DNA from: Lysobacterales bacterium
GTDB taxonomy: Bacteria; Pseudomonadota; Gammaproteobacteria; Xanthomonadales; SZUA-36
Reading direction: 5' to 3'
Length of the DNA stretch: 47,775 nt
Assembly: GCA_029859505.1 (NCBI GenBank)
Contig: JAOUCZ010000002.1
Location: 1 to 47,775 of the forward strand
Within the stretch, counting starts at the first letter, position 1; each line of letters starts with the position of its first letter. This document shows positions 8,753 through 17,495 of the stretch, in pieces. Made by a program: the position numbers and the translations under genes. The notes beneath the pieces were generated by a model, which ran no database searches, was not told where the DNA came from, and worked only from the letters and a program-made list of their open reading frames with translations.

Positions 8753-11365
8753 TTACAGGTCGACAGAGTATCTGATGAACCAAACACGCCCGATATTCGG
8801 GTATTGGTTTTCGTCAACGTTGCCTGACTGATCAATAATGGGCTTCTTGTTGAATGCATTATTTGCACCAACAGTGAAGGTTCCATATTTCTCAAAGCTG
8901 TAACCGGCCTGGATATTGAACTGAGACCATGAATCCCATTTCACATCGCTGATTATAGACTTCTGAGAACCGATGAAGTCCCAGTTGATGCTGGCAAACC
9001 AGTCACCCATGCTCCATGGCAGAAGCAAGTTGGCACGCCACTCTGGAATACCCAGGGAACCGGCTGCATCATAGAGATCGCCTGTGCCATAGGATACTTC
9101 TGCATCATAGTTCAGGTAGTAGGTTGCATGTGCCTGTACACCGAAGTCACCCCAACCCGTTTCAAAACCACCGCTCATTGCCCAGTCAAGTGCCTGGTAA
9201 TTAAACGTGGTCGCACCGTTCTGGAAACCAGCATCGATACGGGTTACACCACCATTGGCGTTACGTTGGACATTGGGGTTGTTTCCCTGTGTCTGGAAAT
9301 CAACATCCAACTGATCCTGTGCGGAGGTGTAATTGATAGGATCTTTGATATCAAGGCTGAACCACTGAAGACTGGTCATCCAGCGATCAGCAAAGCGCCA
9401 TTCGACGCCAGCAGACCAGGTGCTGGATTTTTCAGCATCGAGATTCGGGTTAGAGCCGATATAGGTATCAAACTGACGGGATGTACATGGATTCTGTCCA
9501 GACAGTGCACAGCCCCAGTTATCAGTCGCTGATTCTGCAGAGAACGCAGTTGCGCCGTACAGATCGGACAGGTTAGGAGCACGGAAACCCTGTCCCCATG
9601 ATACCTTGAATGTCAAAGGCTCAAAGCTAGGAATATTGATGATGGCACCAATACGAGGAGACCACGCAGAACCGAAGTCTGAGTAGTTATCGTAACGGAG
9701 CGCTGCGTCCATTTCCAACCAATCGGTGATCGGGAAGATAGCTTCAGCTGCGAGAGCTGTTACATCACGGAAACCTTCAGCTGAATTACCTGCAGAACCA
9801 CCGACGAGGCCAGCTTCTGACTGCGCGTCAACGAGAGCAGCATAATCGATCTCGAAGTACTCAGCAGATACATAGGCTGAGGCTGTACCACCACTCATTT
9901 CGAACATATCAAACTGCATACCACCGAATACTTTCCACAGTTCCTGACTGTCGTTGTTAATCGTGGTGTGCTTCAGGTTGTTAACGAAGGTATCGAAATC
10001 GTCGATATCATAAGCGATGTTGTACGCAAGACCCGCATAGTTCAGGTAGAAACTACCCACTGATGAAGACTTGTACTCTGAGTAAGTGTAGTAAACATCC
10101 CAGGAGATAGAACCATCTGTATCGCCTTTAAGACCAACATTGATGTCAATCAGGTTATCGTCAACAGTGTTATCACGTGTACCGATATCAGTCCAACGGA
10201 AATAACCGAATGTTGCGCCGATGTCATTACGAGGATCACCAGGAATGGTGGGTCCAGATGCCGCAGGAGGAGCATAACGGCCAAATGATTCGTTACTGGC
10301 AAATATTGCATCTGCATACAGATCAATATTGTCAGTCAGTTCATAGGTACCACTAACCCAGTTATTGATACGTTCGAGGCCAGCACGGTTGGCTGAAACC
10401 AGCGCGTATGCATAACCACAGTAAAAACCGGAGTCCGGACCAAATACTGCAGAAGCTTCCATCTCACCCTGGAAACCGTTCTCTGTAGAACAATTCGCAC
10501 CAGGTGTTACATACCATGTGCTTCTGTCATTTGGATCGTATGCTACGTCTGGATCATAATCCGGGTTGACCAGGGTATAAGCGTAAAACGAAATACCTGT
10601 CGTTTCGGCATAACCGGTGATAATTCCGTCACCGTCGAGATCTTCCTTACTGGCTTTTGTCCAATCACGGTCAGCATCGAAGATAGGATCGCGTTTATCA
10701 TATTCCAAAGCGTATGTGATGCTGGCGCGGTCATTGCTGGCGCCCATCAGGACACTAGCACTGAACTCTGTGCCGTCATCTTCACTACGATCACCATAAC
10801 GGGTAGTAATTGTCATGCCGTCGTAATTCTTCTGCAGGATGACGTTTACAACACCGGCAATCGCGTCAGAACCATAAACAGCAGAGGCGCCATCAGCGAT
10901 GACCTCAATGCGATCGACAGCTGCGAAAGGAATCATATTCAGGTTGAAAGTACCGCCACCACCAAGTGATGGAGAACCAACAGCACGGCGGCCGTTTAAC
11001 AGGATGAGAGTACGGCTTGAACCAACACCACGAAGGTTAAGGGTAGCGTTAGACTGTGCGCTACTACCAGAAGACTCACGGAATGAACCGATTGAGTTCA
11101 TGGTAGAAGACCGCAGGGCGTCAGTAACACTGACCTGACCGGCGAGGTTCATGTCTTCAGCTGTAAAGGTGATGATTTCTTGAGAGTTAGTGTCCATGGT
11201 ACGCGCGATACGCGAACCGGTTACAACTACCTCTTCCAACAATGCTTCGTCATCTGCCTGATCGGCGTCATCGGCAGCATATACAGAATTTGCCAGCATG
11301 CTTCCTGCTGAGAAAACTCCGAGTGCCGTGGCCATGGCTAGAGACAATGGCTTGCGTTTATACAT
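8753..11365 (-). CDS. TonB-dependent outer-membrane receptor
   Basis: An 870-residue outer-membrane transporter driven by TonB. Residues 1-30 are a signal peptide (ending SVYA). A short acidic linker leads to a TonB-box-like LLEEVVVTGSRI at about 43-54. The plug domain carries LNLRGVGSSRTLILLNGRRA and DRIEVIADGASAVYGSDAIA, and the barrel follows from about residue 200, ending in a WFIRYSVDL terminal strand. The barrel has an EF-hand-like DLDGDG (242-247) and an acidic tyrosine segment, NPDYDPDVAYDPND (267-280). GGAG lies 7 bases before the ATG. It sits between sulfotransferase genes on both sides. The transported ligand is unknown; siderophore, glycan and peptide are all possible. Confidence 0.95.
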   Translation of the reverse strand: MYKRKPLSLAMATALGVFSAGSMLANSVYAADDADQADDEALLEEVVVTGSRIARTMDTNSQEIITFTAEDMNLAGQVSVTDALRSSTMNSIGSFRESSGSSAQSNATLNLRGVGSSRTLILLNGRRAVGSPSLGGGGTFNLNMIPFAAVDRIEVIADGASAVYGSDAIAGVVNVILQKNYDGMTITTRYGDRSEDDGTEFSASVLMGASNDRASITYALEYDKRDPIFDADRDWTKASKEDLDGDGIITGYAETTGISFYAYTLVNPDYDPDVAYDPNDRSTWYVTPGANCSTENGFQGEMEASAVFGPDSGFYCGYAYALVSANRAGLERINNWVSGTYELTDNIDLYADAIFASNESFGRYAPPAASGPTIPGDPRNDIGATFGYFRWTDIGTRDNTVDDNLIDINVGLKGDTDGSISWDVYYTYSEYKSSSVGSFYLNYAGLAYNIAYDIDDFDTFVNNLKHTTINNDSQELWKVFGGMQFDMFEMSGGTASAYVSAEYFEIDYAALVDAQSEAGLVGGSAGNSAEGFRDVTALAAEAIFPITDWLEMDAALRYDNYSDFGSAWSPRIGAIINIPSFEPLTFKVSWGQGFRAPNLSDLYGATAFSAESATDNWGCALSGQNPCTSRQFDTYIGSNPNLDAEKSSTWSAGVEWRFADRWMTSLQWFSLDIKDPINYTSAQDQLDVDFQTQGNNPNVQRNANGGVTRIDAGFQNGATTFNYQALDWAMSGGFETGWGDFGVQAHATYYLNYDAEVSYGTGDLYDAAGSLGIPEWRANLLLPWSMGDWFASINWDFIGSQKSIISDVKWDSWSQFNIQAGYSFEKYGTFTVGANNAFNKKPIIDQSGNVDENQYPNIGRVWFIRYSVDL

Positions 11366-11772
11366 ATTTATTCTCCAAAAAATTTAGACTGTATCGTGTC
11401 GAACACTTCAACTTTGCATTTCCTTGGAATTTAGAGAAAACTAAAACCCCAAGAAAATAAACAACTTACATAACTAGTTTGCAAAAATTTAACAATGTCC
11501 GAATGATTATATAACAAAAATTGTTCCCGATACCAATATAGTTTTAGATATTCATAGCTTGCGCGGCATATATGACAGAAGTAATGGGTCCATATATGTA
11601 AAAATCTGGCGCAAAATCCTGTCTGCCGTTAGCGACAGTCATGATCAGGGAGACCCGTTATTGATATAATTCCCCGTCTTTTGTGGTTGTGGATTGTTTG
11701 TCATCAATTAGAGTTTTTCTGCCGGTTTCCATTTCCGGTACTTGGCTTCAGAATCATCATCGGAGGGTGTAA
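11366..11772. promoter_or_regulatory. Divergent intergenic region between receptor and sulfotransferase
   Basis: The longest stretch without a gene (407 bases), AT-rich at its receptor end. It must hold the receptor promoter on the minus strand; ATTATA at 11506-11511 reads TATAAT on that strand and is a possible -10 box, with no convincing -35. It also holds the plus-strand extended -10 listed separately, and two copies of the palindrome CATATATG (11567-11574 and 11591-11598) 24 bases apart. I see no tRNA, small RNA terminator or believable small protein in it. Confidence 0.6.
11662..11670 (+). promoter_or_regulatory. Extended -10 promoter for the SULT-type gene
   Basis: TGATATAAT is a perfect extended -10 (TG, one base, TATAAT). 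No good -35 is present, which is usual for extended -10 promoters. Transcription would start near 11677, giving a leader of roughly 95 bases before the ATG at 11773. Confidence 0.55.
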
Positions 11773-12615
11773 ATGGGTAACCTGCTTTGGATTGCTTCCT
11801 ATCCTAAATCCGGTAATACCTGGGTAAGGGCATTTATCGAGAACTACTTGCGTGGTCAGAACAAGCCTGTAGACATTAATACACTGTTCCGGATCAACCA
11901 GGCTGAAGAGAAAGCCTTCCGCTATGCACATTATATAGAGGGCGGTGACACGATGAGTCTTAGTGTTGAGGAGATCTGCGCGCTTCGCTCACGTGTGCAG
12001 GCCGATATTGCCGCCGAGGCCACGGGTACGGTTTTTCTCAAAACGCATAATATCCTTGGTGATTTCGGTGGTTACCCTCTACAAAACTCTGCGGTGACCT
12101 CAGGCGCCATATATATTGTCAGAAATCCACTTGATGTCGTCATTTCCGTGGCCAGGTACTTTGATTTTGGAATCGATGAGGCAATTGACTACATGGCCGA
12201 GAAAGAAACCGGCACACCCAACGAGATCGAAAATGTACCCCAGGTGATTTCGTCATGGTCCGTTAACGTTCAGAGTTGGACGCAGGAACCCAGGCCCGAG
12301 ATACTTGTATTACGTTATGAGGATATGCTCGACAATCCGGTAAAAGTATTCAGGAAGCTAGTGTCCTTTCTGCGTCAGCCCAAAGACCCTCAACGTTTGA
12401 AAAAAGCGATCAGGTTCTCTTCATTTGATCAGCTGAAGCTGCAGGAAAGAAAATCAGGCTTCATTGAGAAGCACGAGAATGCCAATGCCTTTTTTCGCCA
12501 GGGTAGAAAAAACCAGTGGCGTAACAAGTTGACTGACGAACAGGTCAGGAAGGTGATCGACAATCATAGGGAGCAGATGGCGCGATTCAAATACCTGCCC
12601 CCGGGATTTTCATAA
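11773..12615 (+). CDS. Sulfotransferase, SULT (Sulfotransfer_1) type
   Basis: A 280-residue single-domain sulfotransferase of a different subfamily from its TPR neighbours. The 5'-phosphosulfate motif is at the very N-terminus (ASYPKSGNTWVRAF, P11-K12-S13-G14-N15-T16-W17). The SULT-type catalytic histidine is H92 in LKTHN, and the 3'-phosphate motif is IVRNPLDVVISVARYF. A C-terminal QGRKNQWRNKLTDEQ matches the [R/K]-x-G-x-x-x-x-W end motif common in this family. GGAGGG a few bases before the ATG is a strong ribosome binding site, and an extended -10 lies upstream. There is no TPR and no signal peptide. It converges with the TPR-sulfotransferase on the other strand (48-base gap). Substrates of this type range from glycans to lipids and peptides; none can be assigned. 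Confidence 0.92.
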   Translation: MGNLLWIASYPKSGNTWVRAFIENYLRGQNKPVDINTLFRINQAEEKAFRYAHYIEGGDTMSLSVEEICALRSRVQADIAAEATGTVFLKTHNILGDFGGYPLQNSAVTSGAIYIVRNPLDVVISVARYFDFGIDEAIDYMAEKETGTPNEIENVPQVISSWSVNVQSWTQEPRPEILVLRYEDMLDNPVKVFRKLVSFLRQPKDPQRLKKAIRFSSFDQLKLQERKSGFIEKHENANAFFRQGRKNQWRNKLTDEQVRKVIDNHREQMARFKYLPPGFS

Positions 12616-12663
12616 CATCACACCCGATTAACCTTCAGCCGGTATTGCCGTGTTGAAACAGAG

Positions 12664-14484
12664 CTATTTTTCGTAAGCAAAACTCTCAACGAATGGTTCA
12701 AGGGTTGGAAGGATTGGTGTCAGATCCTGTTCATAACGGCGCCAGCGCGCCAGGGCGCGGTCATTAACCGGTGCCGTGACATCCCTATAGCTCGGTGTCG
12801 TAATAACCCGTTGCCTGGCTGCCTGCCGGTAGTCGTTGATATCCTCGTGCCAGCCAACGCCAATAAAGTCGAGTATTCCGGAAACCGTATCATCGAAGTT
12901 TTCAACGAGGTTTTCATAACGATACTCCAGCCATGAACCTTCAAAGCCGGCACGGTACTGCAGCCACAGGCCCATGACGGCTTCATAGGTTTGTCCCGTT
13001 GCTTGCAGGTCAAGAAAATTAGCCATTGCATGATTAATCTCAAACTTTTGCATGAAACAACTGAGACAGGCATCACGCGGGTCTCTTAAAGCAACGAGAA
13101 TCTTCGCTTTTGGGAAAAGCAATTTGGCCAAACCCAAATGGACAATATTCAACGGCAGCTTATCAACCAGTTGCTTTCCCTCGAGGTCATCCAGATTGTC
13201 CCAGCAAAACGCACGGAAAGTCTGTCTGAGCCGGATCAGGTCATCAGGGTCTATATTGTTTAGCCCATGGGGATATCCACCGGGAAGGTTGCGTATTTCC
13301 TGAATTACCGCAGAAAGAGGCGATCGCTCGTCAGTGGTGACCAATTCTGGATGGGCTTTTAGTACCTGTTCCAATAATGTTGTACCAGAGCGGGGAAACC
13401 CGACGAAAAAAACAGGTCTGAAACTATCGTCGGTTTCAAGTTTTTCACCGAGCGCTTCAGATGTCTCTTTTGTAAAAAAGTTCTTTATCTCCGCGATCTC
13501 GCGAAGATAGCCTGATCCGTCGGCTTTTCGTTCTCCCACATACCGGGTCATGACCTTATTGGATTGCTCGAATGCGGCAAACGCATCCTTTGCGTTACCC
13601 AGTGCGTCCAGCGTCAGACCAAGTTGATTAAAGGCCTCAACCTCTTCCTTCTCTGAAAGGCCTCGTTCGATAGCCTCCTTCAGGTGTTTTTCGGCAACAT
13701 CAAATTGATCCTGTCGCCTGGCGATCAGTCCTGTGAGCATCGATACACGTGCAATTCCGGGTTTGATCTTTTCAACCTGTTCAATCGTCTCAAATGCCTC
13801 ATCAAGCTGGTTTACCAGTTCCAGTGCACTGGCCAGCTGAATCAGTGAACCAATATCATGGGGCTTAATTTCCAGGGCCTCACGTAATACCTTGATTGCT
13901 TCATGCGTATCACGTTCTTCGATGAGTGCAGCGGCGAGGTTGAGCCGGGCATTGGTGTCTTCAGGCACGATTTCGAGTATTCGCAAGCAATACGGTTTGG
14001 CTTCACTGGCGCGGTCCATGGACAACAACGCCGTTGACACATTGCTCAGTGCGGTTAAATTTTGAGGGTCGAGGTTCAGTGCTTGTTTAAAGCATTGATA
14101 AGCCTCTTCCGTACGGTTTTGCGCACCTAACACGTTACCCAGGTTTGAATGGAAAGGTGCTTGTTTGTCATCGAGTTCGATGGCTTGCCGTAGATGCTGT
14201 TCAGCCTCTGTCAACTGGCCACGTTGCAGGCACACCACTCCGACGAGATGCCGGGCTTCTGCGTTTTCCGGGTCATTTTTTAAAACATCCAGGTAAACGG
14301 ATTCTGCCTCGACAATTTTTCCTTCCCTGTGCTGCTGTTTGGCGGCCAGGATCCGTTCATCATTTTCAGTATTTTGCGCTTCGCTTACCTGGTCCGCACC
14401 TGAATCAGCGGCAGATTGGCCTTCATTGCCCGTAACATCCTGTGTTCCGGTCTTTTTACGCCTGAACAGATCTTTCCAACTCAT
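12664..14484 (-). CDS. TPR-sulfotransferase, TPST-like (606 aa)
   Basis: Fourth TPR-sulfotransferase, on the opposite strand from the other three. The N-terminus is charged (MSWKDLFRRKKTGTQ) and disordered to about residue 40. TPRs follow to about residue 310 (NAEARHLVGVVCLQRGQLTE, PFHSNLGNVLGAQNRTEEAY, LTALSNVSTALLSMDRASEA). The catalytic domain has PRSGTT at 364-369, the candidate catalytic Glu at E386 (in TTDER), D441-K442-L443-P444 and the 3'-phosphate motif VALRDPRDACLSCFMQKF. The TPR portion is more diverged than in the 2423 gene. It has no signal peptide. It ends the sulfotransferase block; GTPase genes follow on the same strand after about 170 bases. Confidence 0.92.
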   Translation of the reverse strand: MSWKDLFRRKKTGTQDVTGNEGQSAADSGADQVSEAQNTENDERILAAKQQHREGKIVEAESVYLDVLKNDPENAEARHLVGVVCLQRGQLTEAEQHLRQAIELDDKQAPFHSNLGNVLGAQNRTEEAYQCFKQALNLDPQNLTALSNVSTALLSMDRASEAKPYCLRILEIVPEDTNARLNLAAALIEERDTHEAIKVLREALEIKPHDIGSLIQLASALELVNQLDEAFETIEQVEKIKPGIARVSMLTGLIARRQDQFDVAEKHLKEAIERGLSEKEEVEAFNQLGLTLDALGNAKDAFAAFEQSNKVMTRYVGERKADGSGYLREIAEIKNFFTKETSEALGEKLETDDSFRPVFFVGFPRSGTTLLEQVLKAHPELVTTDERSPLSAVIQEIRNLPGGYPHGLNNIDPDDLIRLRQTFRAFCWDNLDDLEGKQLVDKLPLNIVHLGLAKLLFPKAKILVALRDPRDACLSCFMQKFEINHAMANFLDLQATGQTYEAVMGLWLQYRAGFEGSWLEYRYENLVENFDDTVSGILDFIGVGWHEDINDYRQAARQRVITTPSYRDVTAPVNDRALARWRRYEQDLTPILPTLEPFVESFAYEK

Positions 14485-14653
14485 AGGAATCCAGTCTTCT
14501 AATCAGTGATATTGAGCGCAGGGTAAAAGAAAGCACCTGCCACTGCAATGCAGTGGGACAAATTATGGGATGAGTTTGCCTCATGGCTTAAGCGCTCTCA
14601 CGGATGCAAGCGGTCGGACTTGTTTGAACGCACCATTGATCAGGTCGTGATGA

Positions 14654-16015
14654 TTATTTTTCCGTCACGGTGTCTCTTTTGAGCTGGTTCATGATTTCTG
14701 CACGTGCTGATATGAGAATTGAATCGCGATCCAGGGAATCCAGTATCTCTTTAATGGTGTCCTTGGGGCCCTCAGAGCCCCATGACTTACCCTTGGCGAA
14801 CCACGTTTCAGCGGCATTGCCCGTGACATAGGTTGCATACCATGCAAGGGATCCCTGGGCACCGGCAGTTATTACGGTAGACATACCGGCACTCATGGTT
14901 TTCATTGCAGCGGATACCATGTTGACACCCCAGTAGGCACCCATTAGCAACAGTAGTTGTGCGGAAATGGTCAATAATAATTTGCTGGCCTCTCTTCTGG
15001 ACAATTGAAACCCGTAGATATTGCCAAGGTGAACCACCATCGCAACATCGGTTCCCGCGGCAGCCAGTAAATCAGCCACAGGTACAGGGTTCACCGCGAC
15101 CACCAGACCCTTGGCAAGGCAGTAATTATGGATGACTTTTTTCGCGACGGTCTTCCGGGCGAGCACGATCTTGCCGGCTATCCGGCTATCGAGATCGCTG
15201 GTAAACAGCGCGGCATTTAATGCAGCCAGTGTTTTTCCGTCCTTTTCCAGGATGCTCCAGAGTCGTGCTTTCAATTCGTTGATATCAGGCTTGCGTGGGC
15301 GTTCAGCGGGATGTTCCTGACCTGACTCATCAATACGGATGATCTGCTCAGGCCGGGGGTCAGCGCTGGCAGTCAGAATATTACCGGGTTCAATAAGCTG
15401 CTCGCATCGAAGCCGCAGATGGCTCAATAAAGAATCGAGTTCTGCCGCTTCATAACGGTCGGACTTGTTCAATACCAATAACAGCGGTCGTTGACGTCCG
15501 GCGAGATCCTGAACAGCGTTGAATTCCGTCTCTGTCAGGTCGCCTTCACACACCATCATGACGATATCGGAAATCCGGGCCACCGACCTGGCAAGTTCCT
15601 CACGGGCTTCGCCTTCCAATTCATCAATGCCGGGTGTATCAATCAATACGACATGATCCGTATTGACAGAGTCCCACTGGCTTCGCTGCTGTATGCGGGT
15701 TTCACCATGCAAAGGGCTGGTTGAGAAAACCTTGCGGCCAAGCAGTGCATTTAATATTGACGATTTTCCCGTACCGACACGGCCGAATGCAGCGATGTGA
15801 ATTTCACCCTGTTGCAGTTTCTCCGAAATGGTTTCGATCTCGGCGAACTCCTGGAACAACTCCTGTCGGACCGCGGAAGGTATACTGCTATCGGTCAGTA
15901 AGGTCTGAATTTGCTGGTTGGCATTAACCAGGTGTTGTTCAGGTGCCTTGGTCTTTGCCTTTTTCAGCCAGGGCAAGTTTCGCAAAACGGACTGCACCTG
16001 CTTCAAGATTGTCAT
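14654..16015 (-). CDS. Era-like GTPase with C-terminal DUF697-type region
   Basis: A 453-residue GTP-binding protein. G1 is GRVGTGKSS, G3 is DTPGIDE and G4 is NKSD; the hydrophobic C-terminal third (LLAAAGTDVAMVVHLGNIYG, then LLLMGAYWGVNMVSAAMKTM) resembles DUF697, which usually associates with the inner membrane. The ATG has GGAG 8 bases upstream and lies inside the previous gene, giving a 77-base overlap that implies translational coupling. The pair probably works together, as two-GTPase modules of dynamin-like or YcjX/YcjF-like kinds do, but the process served is not known. Confidence 0.85.
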   Translation of the reverse strand: MTILKQVQSVLRNLPWLKKAKTKAPEQHLVNANQQIQTLLTDSSIPSAVRQELFQEFAEIETISEKLQQGEIHIAAFGRVGTGKSSILNALLGRKVFSTSPLHGETRIQQRSQWDSVNTDHVVLIDTPGIDELEGEAREELARSVARISDIVMMVCEGDLTETEFNAVQDLAGRQRPLLLVLNKSDRYEAAELDSLLSHLRLRCEQLIEPGNILTASADPRPEQIIRIDESGQEHPAERPRKPDINELKARLWSILEKDGKTLAALNAALFTSDLDSRIAGKIVLARKTVAKKVIHNYCLAKGLVVAVNPVPVADLLAAAGTDVAMVVHLGNIYGFQLSRREASKLLLTISAQLLLLMGAYWGVNMVSAAMKTMSAGMSTVITAGAQGSLAWYATYVTGNAAETWFAKGKSWGSEGPKDTIKEILDSLDRDSILISARAEIMNQLKRDTVTEK

Positions 16016-17399
16016 TCAGTATCTCCTCAAAGGCTTTCGCTGCGGGGTAGGGTCGTAACTCACCCCGGCTGGCGAGAGTTTCTGCGGCGGCACGGCCAAG
16101 ACTATCGAAAATCATGCCATAAGCGACGGCGTGTACAAGGCCGCCGGTGAGTGTTCCAAGCCCCGGGAAGGCCTTGAGCGCGTTACCCGTGATGGCGAGT
16201 GTAAGTGCGGTCATTTTTTTGACCTTGCCACCGGCCAGGCGAAGAAATGACTCTATTTCCACTTCTTTCACAGAAACATCATATAGCTTGCACAGAGACT
16301 GAATCAGGCGCGTGGCCAGCACCCCCTGGATAATGATGTCCGACCCCGGTGCAACTGCGGCAAGGGCACCGACAACGGCACGTTTGGAGTAAGTTTGTAC
16401 CAGTTCACTGGCCTGTTGCTCGCGGTGGCTGTCGCGGGCTTTTTCAAGTTTTTCCGCCGCCAGCAACAATATTGCAGTATCGCGAAGTTGTTCCATCAGT
16501 TCTGCGTTGTTATCCAGCTTGCTTTGCAGGATTTTACGTAGCGGCTCAATCTCATTGCTGCGATCCCGGCTAATGGTTTCTTCACTGCCGTCACTCAGAA
16601 TTTTAATAACCTCTTGACGACCACCCGTTTGGATAAAGACGACATCATCCCGGTCGATGCCCATCTGTTGTGAAATGTTGTCGGCGATGGAGCGGGCCTC
16701 TGAACCCGAAAACCTGTCAACTTTATTGAGTGCTACCACCAGCGGTTTTCCCATTTCCAGCAATACCTTCAGCTGCTCCATCTGGCTTCGTGTTATATCG
16801 CTGTCACAGAGGAAAACCACGAGGTGCGCGCGTCGGGCTTCTTCGATTATTTCAGGGTTGCTATCAAGGTTGAAACCAGGCAGGTCGGCGATGATGATGG
16901 CGTCACCCGAGTCGGCCTGCCAGCGATAATGGCTGACCTGTTGTGTTGTGCCGCCCCTCGGGTCACTTTCAAGCCCGGCGCTGGGAAGCAGGGCTTTTAC
17001 AAGGCTGCTCTTACCCGTGCTGATCTCGCCAAAAATGGCTATGAACACCTCACCATTTTGTTTGCGCCGTTGTTGCTCCCTGATCTCCTCAACTGCAGCG
17101 CTGACGTCAATACCCGCATCCGCTGATTCAACCAGTTCCTCCTGCAGAGAATCAGGGTCCAGTACGCGTTGCTCTTCCGCGGCTTTTTTGTCGGCCGGTT
17201 TCAACCAACGCCAGGACAGCCAGAGCGTGGCGGAGGAAATCAGCAGTAATACCAGGGAGTAGCCCACTTGTAACCACAAGGGGGCTTCACGCAGGCGCTG
17301 CCATACCGACATAGCAGTATCCGTGGCCAGCAACAATAAAAACAGTGTCACAACGGCCACCAGCAGAATACTTATGAATAACAGAAGTCGCACACGCAT
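15939..17399 (-). CDS. Membrane GTPase with DUF697-type domain
   Basis: 486 residues from the ATG at 17399, which has GGGAG 6 bases upstream; a TTG at 17438 would add 13 residues but has no ribosome binding site. Two N-terminal membrane helices (about 2-27 and 42-60) anchor it. The GTPase domain has G1 GEISTGKSS, G3 DLPGFN and G4 NKVD. The C-terminal region (VVGALAAVAPGSDIIIQGVL, then LTLAITGNALKAFPGLGTL) is DUF697-like and amphipathic. It overlaps the next GTPase by 77 bases. Similar sequence order in both proteins suggests an old duplication with loss or gain of the N-terminal anchor. Role unknown; membrane-linked GTP hydrolysis is well supported. Confidence 0.87.
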   Translation of the reverse strand: MRVRLLLFISILLVAVVTLFLLLLATDTAMSVWQRLREAPLWLQVGYSLVLLLISSATLWLSWRWLKPADKKAAEEQRVLDPDSLQEELVESADAGIDVSAAVEEIREQQRRKQNGEVFIAIFGEISTGKSSLVKALLPSAGLESDPRGGTTQQVSHYRWQADSGDAIIIADLPGFNLDSNPEIIEEARRAHLVVFLCDSDITRSQMEQLKVLLEMGKPLVVALNKVDRFSGSEARSIADNISQQMGIDRDDVVFIQTGGRQEVIKILSDGSEETISRDRSNEIEPLRKILQSKLDNNAELMEQLRDTAILLLAAEKLEKARDSHREQQASELVQTYSKRAVVGALAAVAPGSDIIIQGVLATRLIQSLCKLYDVSVKEVEIESFLRLAGGKVKKMTALTLAITGNALKAFPGLGTLTGGLVHAVAYGMIFDSLGRAAAETLASRGELRPYPAAKAFEEILNDNLEAGAVRFAKLALAEKGKDQGT

Positions 17400-17495
17400 C
17401 AGGATCTCCCGGACCAGCTCTATTTTAAAAGCTACCAATCTGGTCAGCCAGTGACTAAAGTATGGATAAGGTAACTAAAGATATTTCAGTTCATC

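Noticed and set aside
11572-11601. A 9-codon frame (MTEVMGPYM) in the receptor/sulfotransferase intergenic region, considered as a sulfated-peptide precursor
   Set aside because: It has no ribosome binding site, no acidic context for its tyrosine and lies inside the palindrome pair; chance is the simplest reading.
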